From Candidatus Thiothrix anitrata (GTDB lineage Bacteria > Pseudomonadota > Gammaproteobacteria > Thiotrichales > Thiotrichaceae): a DNA stretch of 64,000 nucleotides. The stretch lies in NCBI RefSeq assembly GCF_017901155.1, contig NZ_CP072800.1:3003283-3067282 (forward strand), given 5' to 3'. A program made the position numbers and the translations under genes. Position 1 is the stretch's first letter, and each line of letters begins with the position of its first letter. The notes beneath the pieces were generated by a model, which worked only from the letters and a program-made list of their open reading frames with translations, made no database searches and was not told the origin of the DNA. This document shows, piece by piece, positions 60,029 through 64,000 of this stretch.

Positions 60029-61279
60029 ATGAATAACAATGAATACCAAACGTTGGGAATGACGCAACACATGCTGCGTGAATTCCGCGCCCAATGCAAC
60101 CAACGTCAGGAAAGTGAACAACAACGCCAACAATTCCAAGCAGATTACCCACGTTTAGGTAATGAGCTGCTGGATTACCCGATTTTTACCAATCACACCT
60201 GCCCGCAGCACGCGGCAACGGAACTACTCGCACCTGAGATGAATGACGCGCACTGCCAACGTTGGCGGTTTTTTTTCACCCCTGATCCGTATCAGTTACC
60301 GCACGAATCACACGCACTGGCGTTAAATCAGCAACTGGCAATGCTCAAACACCGTTATCGCAGCGCGACATCGCCACGGCTAGCGGCATTATTTGCAGCG
60401 GTTTTGACCATTATCTTGCTGGTAATGCGCGGGCACTTTTTACTACCGATTGTGCCGATTGCTGCACTGGCTTGGTATTGGCTGCGTAGTGAACACCAAT
60501 CGCGCCAAACCCGCCAAGATTTGATCCAACATTTAGAACAGATGAAAACCTTGCATCAGCAACAGGAAACCTTACAACACCAGCTTGCCAGCTTGCCGCC
60601 TGCCGCCACCTTGGAACACATGCAGCAATGCTATCAGCAGGCCATTGCGCAATTATTCCGGCGCACCTTGCAACGGGTATTACGCCCCCACGAATTAGAC
60701 GATCTCCATAAAGTGTTAAGCAAACGTCATTGGCAGGGTTTTATCACCGAAAGCTGGGGGCATTTACAATTACCGCTGCACGGCAAGACGGATAAGCAAA
60801 TCCATGCGTTACTGTTGGATAGTGCGAATAATGGCTTGATGGCAATGCAAAACGCCGCGCACGGGCGCAAAGGTGACAATATTTTCCGGGTGCAATACCT
60901 GCATTTGTGGGTGCTGACTGAGCGTGGCTTGCTGTTGGGTTGCGGGTATTACGACCGGGTTATGGATCAGTTTTTGCAAGAACAGTACGAGTTTTACCCG
61001 TATGCACAACTCACCCAAGTACGCCTGAGTGAGCAAACCCTGCCCGAATTACCAGCGTTGAAAACCGTATTGCCCGACAATGTGCATCGCCATTATTTCC
61101 ACGCGCCGGTCACGGTGCTGTCAGTGACGACCGCGAGTGGCAAAACCCATGAATGTTCGATTTTGCCGACTTCGCCCCGTCACGAATGGCGTGATAGTTA
61201 CGGGCTGGATACGGATATTCACCGCCTCAATCGCCATTTGCATGAGCGCATTGTGGGTGTCAGTGCGCAAGCGGCTTAA
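60029..61279 (+). CDS. Membrane protein of unknown function
   Basis: Protein of 416 residues. The first 110 are hydrophilic with a Gln/Arg-rich helix. Two hydrophobic helices lie at about 116-150 (LAALFAAVLTIILLVM and LLPIVPIAALAWYWL). Then comes a coiled-coil stretch (QHLEQMKTLHQQQETLQHQL) and a cytoplasmic mixed alpha/beta domain of about 200 residues. I do not recognise a family. It overlaps the convergent kinase gene by four bases. Confidence 0.7.
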   Translation: MNNNEYQTLGMTQHMLREFRAQCNQRQESEQQRQQFQADYPRLGNELLDYPIFTNHTCPQHAATELLAPEMNDAHCQRWRFFFTPDPYQLPHESHALALNQQLAMLKHRYRSATSPRLAALFAAVLTIILLVMRGHFLLPIVPIAALAWYWLRSEHQSRQTRQDLIQHLEQMKTLHQQQETLQHQLASLPPAATLEHMQQCYQQAIAQLFRRTLQRVLRPHELDDLHKVLSKRHWQGFITESWGHLQLPLHGKTDKQIHALLLDSANNGLMAMQNAAHGRKGDNIFRVQYLHLWVLTERGLLLGCGYYDRVMDQFLQEQYEFYPYAQLTQVRLSEQTLPELPALKTVLPDNVHRHYFHAPVTVLSVTTASGKTHECSILPTSPRHEWRDSYGLDTDIHRLNRHLHERIVGVSAQAA

Positions 61280-62142
61280 AGCCCAACACTTTGGAAGCCC
61301 TGCTGCTGCACTTTACGCCCTGCTAATTGCACTGCGTATTGCAGGGCTTGCTCCAACGGTTGCCCGGTAGCCAGCGCGTGGACTAAACCTGCGTTAAATA
61401 CATCACCCGCCCCTACGGTATCCATGACCACGGGGGTGACCAGCGCGGGTTCGTGAAAAATAGCACCGTCATGATCAATCGCCCAAGCACCTTGCTCACC
61501 CCAAGTACAGGTCATCCACAACGCGCCGTGGGTTGCCTGACGATCCTGCAAAAAACTCACTGCATCGTTAAAACCTTGTACCTGCGCGTAAGCACGCGAA
61601 AACAGCACCACATCCACCAATGGAATCAAGTCTTCCAGCCCGTCACGCACTTTTTCGATTTCCAGCGACAGTGGTTGATCCACCACCCGTTCACGTGCGA
61701 ATTGCAGCATTTCACCCAAGGCGGCGACATTACGCCCTTCAAAGTGCAGCCAGTCGTAACGCTCCACTTCGATTTCCATGAAAGCTTCGGCGGCTAATTC
61801 GGGTAAATCGCGGTAATGCACAATCGTGCGACTGCCATTTTGCTGATTGACGGTAATGTACGATACCGGTGACGCACCCACCTGACAGTCAGCGTGTTCA
61901 ACGCCGACTTGGTGGGCTTTTAAGGTGGCAAGGATTTTATCGCCGTCACTGTCATTGGCGACGACCCCAACCCAATCGCAACGGTGACGGTGTGCGGCTA
62001 ATACCCGCGCCATGGTCGCCGCATTGCCTCCTAAATCGCTCCATTGTTCCAACGCTCGCAGCTCTTCGTCTTCGTGCGGGTAATGCGCGACGCAATTGAC
62101 AAGATCCAGCGTGGCATTGCCGGTGATTAAAATAAAACTCAT
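61276..62142 (-). CDS. PfkB-family sugar kinase, ketohexokinase-like
   Basis: Protein of 288 residues with PfkB signatures: N-terminal ITGNATLDLV, LGGNAATMARVLA, and the C-terminal DTVGAGDVFNAGLVHAL with the catalytic base Asp of GAGD. VSYITVNQQNGSRTIVHYRDLPEL and the region WLHFEGRNV resemble ketohexokinases and related ribokinase-like enzymes. Phosphorylates a sugar, substrate not certain. Cytoplasmic. Confidence 0.88.
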   Translation of the reverse strand: MSFILITGNATLDLVNCVAHYPHEDEELRALEQWSDLGGNAATMARVLAAHRHRCDWVGVVANDSDGDKILATLKAHQVGVEHADCQVGASPVSYITVNQQNGSRTIVHYRDLPELAAEAFMEIEVERYDWLHFEGRNVAALGEMLQFARERVVDQPLSLEIEKVRDGLEDLIPLVDVVLFSRAYAQVQGFNDAVSFLQDRQATHGALWMTCTWGEQGAWAIDHDGAIFHEPALVTPVVMDTVGAGDVFNAGLVHALATGQPLEQALQYAVQLAGRKVQQQGFQSVGL

Positions 62143-62228
62143 AAAATTTTCCTAATTAGATGCAGTAATTCGCCGCTTTCCGTGGTCGAAGGTCATGGGC
62201 AACATGATAACGTGACAGGGGACACTGA

Positions 62229-63254
62229 ATGTATAAGGTATTGGGGATAATTTTTATCCTGCTTTTGCCATGGCAAGTAGCGGGCGCAAATACTGACAGA
62301 ATGATGCGTATTGTGGGGGGGAATCCGGTTGGTCAAAATGCGTGGCCATCGGTGGTCGCGATAAAAACCACAGCAACGGGTGATGTGTTATGTGGTGGTA
62401 ATTTAATTCATCCGCTTTGGGTGCTAACCGCTGCGCATTGTGTCAAAGGGGAAGCTGCTGGCCTAAGCTATGAATATACCCCGGCTGATATGGTCATTTT
62501 TTCCGGTGCAATTGGGCTAGACTCCCCCAAAGGGCGGCACATGGAAGTCAAGCGAGTGGTGGTTCACCCCCATTATAACGCCAACAATGGTGCCAATGAC
62601 CTTGCCCTATTAATGTTAACCGCCCCCCTAGAAGGTGCGACCATGCCGGTTTACGCCAATAATCCACCGCCCGGCACTGCCGCCACGGTGGTCGGTTGGG
62701 GAGCACGCCAACCCAATGGCAGCGATGGCATTCCCGCCAATTACCCGCGCACTTTGCACCAAGTCACCATTCCAATTGTGGATAATGCAGTCTGCAATCG
62801 CCCAACATCTTACGGCGGCAAGATACAAAGCAACATGCTGTGCGCGGGTTTGCCGCAAGGTGGCAAAGATGCCTGCGTCGGCGACAGTGGCGGGCCTTTG
62901 ATGGTGCGTTTAAACGGGGTTTACCGTCAAGTCGGCATCGTCAGCCAAGGCGATGGTTGCGCCCGCCCCGGCAAATACGGCATTTATACCCGCGTTGCCA
63001 ATTACGCACCTTGGATTCAGCAATACGCACCACCACCGTATGCCGGAATGCCAATTACCTCACCCAACAATCCCAAAATGCTTTATCCCGGTGGTGCGGG
63101 CGGTATGGATTTGGCATGGTTAATGGGTATATTGAGCGCGATTCTAATCGCCGTCGGAATCAGGATGAGCGTAACACGTGCAAAGTATTGTCGAGTTCCA
63201 CCTGCTTGCGCAACAAACGCTTTACCCCGAAAGGCACGAACTGAAACAAGGTAA
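62229..63254 (+). CDS. Trypsin-like serine protease with GlyGly-CTERM-like tail
   Basis: S1-family protease of 341 residues. A signal peptide (residues 1-20, VAGA) is followed by the activation site RIVGG (27-31). The triad is LTAAHC (H70), NDLALL (D124) and GDSGGP (S220), with cysteine pairs for disulfides. A Gly-rich PGGAGG (287-292) precedes a membrane helix at about 293-311, like GlyGly-CTERM tails processed by rhombosortase and exported by type II secretion. Unlike normal tails, about 30 further residues follow the helix, overlapping the convergent gene by 95 bases. The extra residues may reflect a late frameshift or sequencing error. Confidence 0.88.
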   Translation: MYKVLGIIFILLLPWQVAGANTDRMMRIVGGNPVGQNAWPSVVAIKTTATGDVLCGGNLIHPLWVLTAAHCVKGEAAGLSYEYTPADMVIFSGAIGLDSPKGRHMEVKRVVVHPHYNANNGANDLALLMLTAPLEGATMPVYANNPPPGTAATVVGWGARQPNGSDGIPANYPRTLHQVTIPIVDNAVCNRPTSYGGKIQSNMLCAGLPQGGKDACVGDSGGPLMVRLNGVYRQVGIVSQGDGCARPGKYGIYTRVANYAPWIQQYAPPPYAGMPITSPNNPKMLYPGGAGGMDLAWLMGILSAILIAVGIRMSVTRAKYCRVPPACATNALPRKARTETR

Positions 63255-64000
63255 TTCCGGTCGCGCCCAGCAACAACATGCTTCCCAGCAGTTGGTTGAC
63301 AATCGCATCGGAACCCAATAAACCGCCAACACCGAAGAACCCGGAGATCATACGCAATAGGTAAAACATTAAGGCGGCGATTAACAACACGGCGGAAGCA
63401 TGAATCAGTGCCCCGCCAATTTGGTTAACCCAACCCCAGCGCGAACGTTGTTGCTCGACCACTTGCTCATAATGGCGCGAACGGTGCTGCACCTCGCGCA
63501 CAATGCGTTTTTGGGAAGCCTCCAGAATCAGCTTACCAATTTGCTGTTCACGTTGACTGAGGGTGACATACGGCAAATGCGACAATACCCGCACATGCTG
63601 ATGCACTACTTGTTTGAATAAATCGCCGCTATTGATTTGATCAGGTAAGGCTAATACCGCCATCGGGTGCTGTTGCCAGTGGGTTTGCACATAGGTTTGA
63701 ATGCGCTTGACCCGTACCGAACGCAAATCACGTAACATGCCGCGAATCTCGGTATTATCCGCAAAATCAGGTTCCATCTGCGCTTGCACGTAATACACCG
63801 GGGAACGTGCCACCACTTGCGCCAAGCGTTCAGCCGCTGCGTTATTTTCACCTTCAGCCGCCAGATAACGGGCGCATTCGTAAGCACCTTCCATATCTTC
63901 CAACCCTACCGCATGGGTTACCTGCAACGCCGCTTCTACCGCCGCGCTGAATTGCCCGTTGCTGTAATAAGCATCCGCCAGATGTCGCCGTGCAAATTGT
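63160..64000 (-). CDS. TPR-containing membrane protein (N-terminus beyond window)
   Basis: The reading frame is open to the right edge, so only the last 280 residues or so are seen. The visible start has a TPR-like helix pair (HLADAYYSNGQFSAAVEAALQ, then AYECARYLAAEGENNAAAERL), then a charged helical region. Two membrane helices near the end (HASAVLLIAALMFYLLRMI and LLGSMLLLGATGITLF) are followed by a basic C-terminus. No family recognised beyond TPR. Confidence 0.6.
   Translation of the reverse strand, partial: QFARRHLADAYYSNGQFSAAVEAALQVTHAVGLEDMEGAYECARYLAAEGENNAAAERLAQVVARSPVYYVQAQMEPDFADNTEIRGMLRDLRSVRVKRIQTYVQTHWQQHPMAVLALPDQINSGDLFKQVVHQHVRVLSHLPYVTLSQREQQIGKLILEASQKRIVREVQHRSRHYEQVVEQQRSRWGWVNQIGGALIHASAVLLIAALMFYLLRMISGFFGVGGLLGSDAIVNQLLGSMLLLGATGITLFQFVPFGVKRLLRKQVELDNTLHVLRSS

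Overview
This 64-kb chromosomal window has medium-high GC, dense coding and no phage, insertion-sequence or CRISPR array. It looks like a sulfur-oxidising gammaproteobacterium, most likely a filamentous Thiothrix-like member of the Thiotrichales. This is an inference from gene content: flavocytochrome c sulfide dehydrogenase genes, a small protein resembling SoxXA-binding proteins, gammaproteobacterial housekeeping genes (bpt, ssb beside a YajR-like transporter, guaBA, xseA, xerD, dbpA), and conflict genes of a kind common in multicellular bacteria.

Region 0-3.6 kb: MOSC protein (cut by the window edge), two peroxiredoxins, an alpha/beta hydrolase, a NifX-like His-tailed protein and a Rieske protein without its cytochrome b/c1 partners. 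Region 3.6-9.1 kb: the most striking metabolic locus. A five-gene operon encodes a bd-type oxidase-like subunit fused to a cytochrome c domain, its membrane partner, a monohaem cytochrome c, the flavin subunit of sulfide dehydrogenase and a dihaem cytochrome c. Together these could carry electrons from sulfide to oxygen. A perfect FNR-type box lies in the divergent promoter. Region 9.2-11.4 kb: a small DUF3817 membrane protein, a His-rich outer-membrane barrel and a periplasmic thioredoxin-fold protein.

Region 11.4-20.4 kb: protein transferase Bpt, an FNR-family regulator lacking one expected cluster cysteine, SSB, a YajR-like transporter, a DUF523/DUF1722 protein, a large MscS channel, tRNA-Arg(CCT) and a transglutaminase resembling the oomycete elicitor GP42. 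Region 20.4-29.6 kb: tadA, a giant envelope protein of unknown function, a small GNAT/HTH cassette between 46-bp imperfect direct repeats, metY and the agmatine-to-putrescine pair aguA-aguB. Region 29.5-38.6 kb: guaB-guaA, the SoxXA-binding-like protein, xseA, an RpfE-type protein, a DUF2384 antitoxin-like pair, dbpA and a periplasmic glutathione peroxidase.

Region 38.7-59.0 kb is a defence and accessory island: ccdAB, an RlpA-like lipoprotein, parDE, a TIR-NACHT-FGE protein whose 3' end looks like a diversity-generating-retroelement variable region, a fused hydantoinase/oxoprolinase, and a tightly overlapped seven-gene minus-strand operon (DUF262 protein, DUF3696-type ATPase, unknown partner, type III Mod, AAA ATPase, DUF4276 protein, type III Res). 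A fragment of a SNF2-type helicase lies beside it. GC-rich REP-like palindromes occur between guaB and guaA and, in frame, inside two large genes. Region 59-64 kb: xerD, a membrane protein of unknown function, a PfkB sugar kinase, a trypsin-like protease with a GlyGly-CTERM-like tail and a TPR membrane protein running off the right edge.
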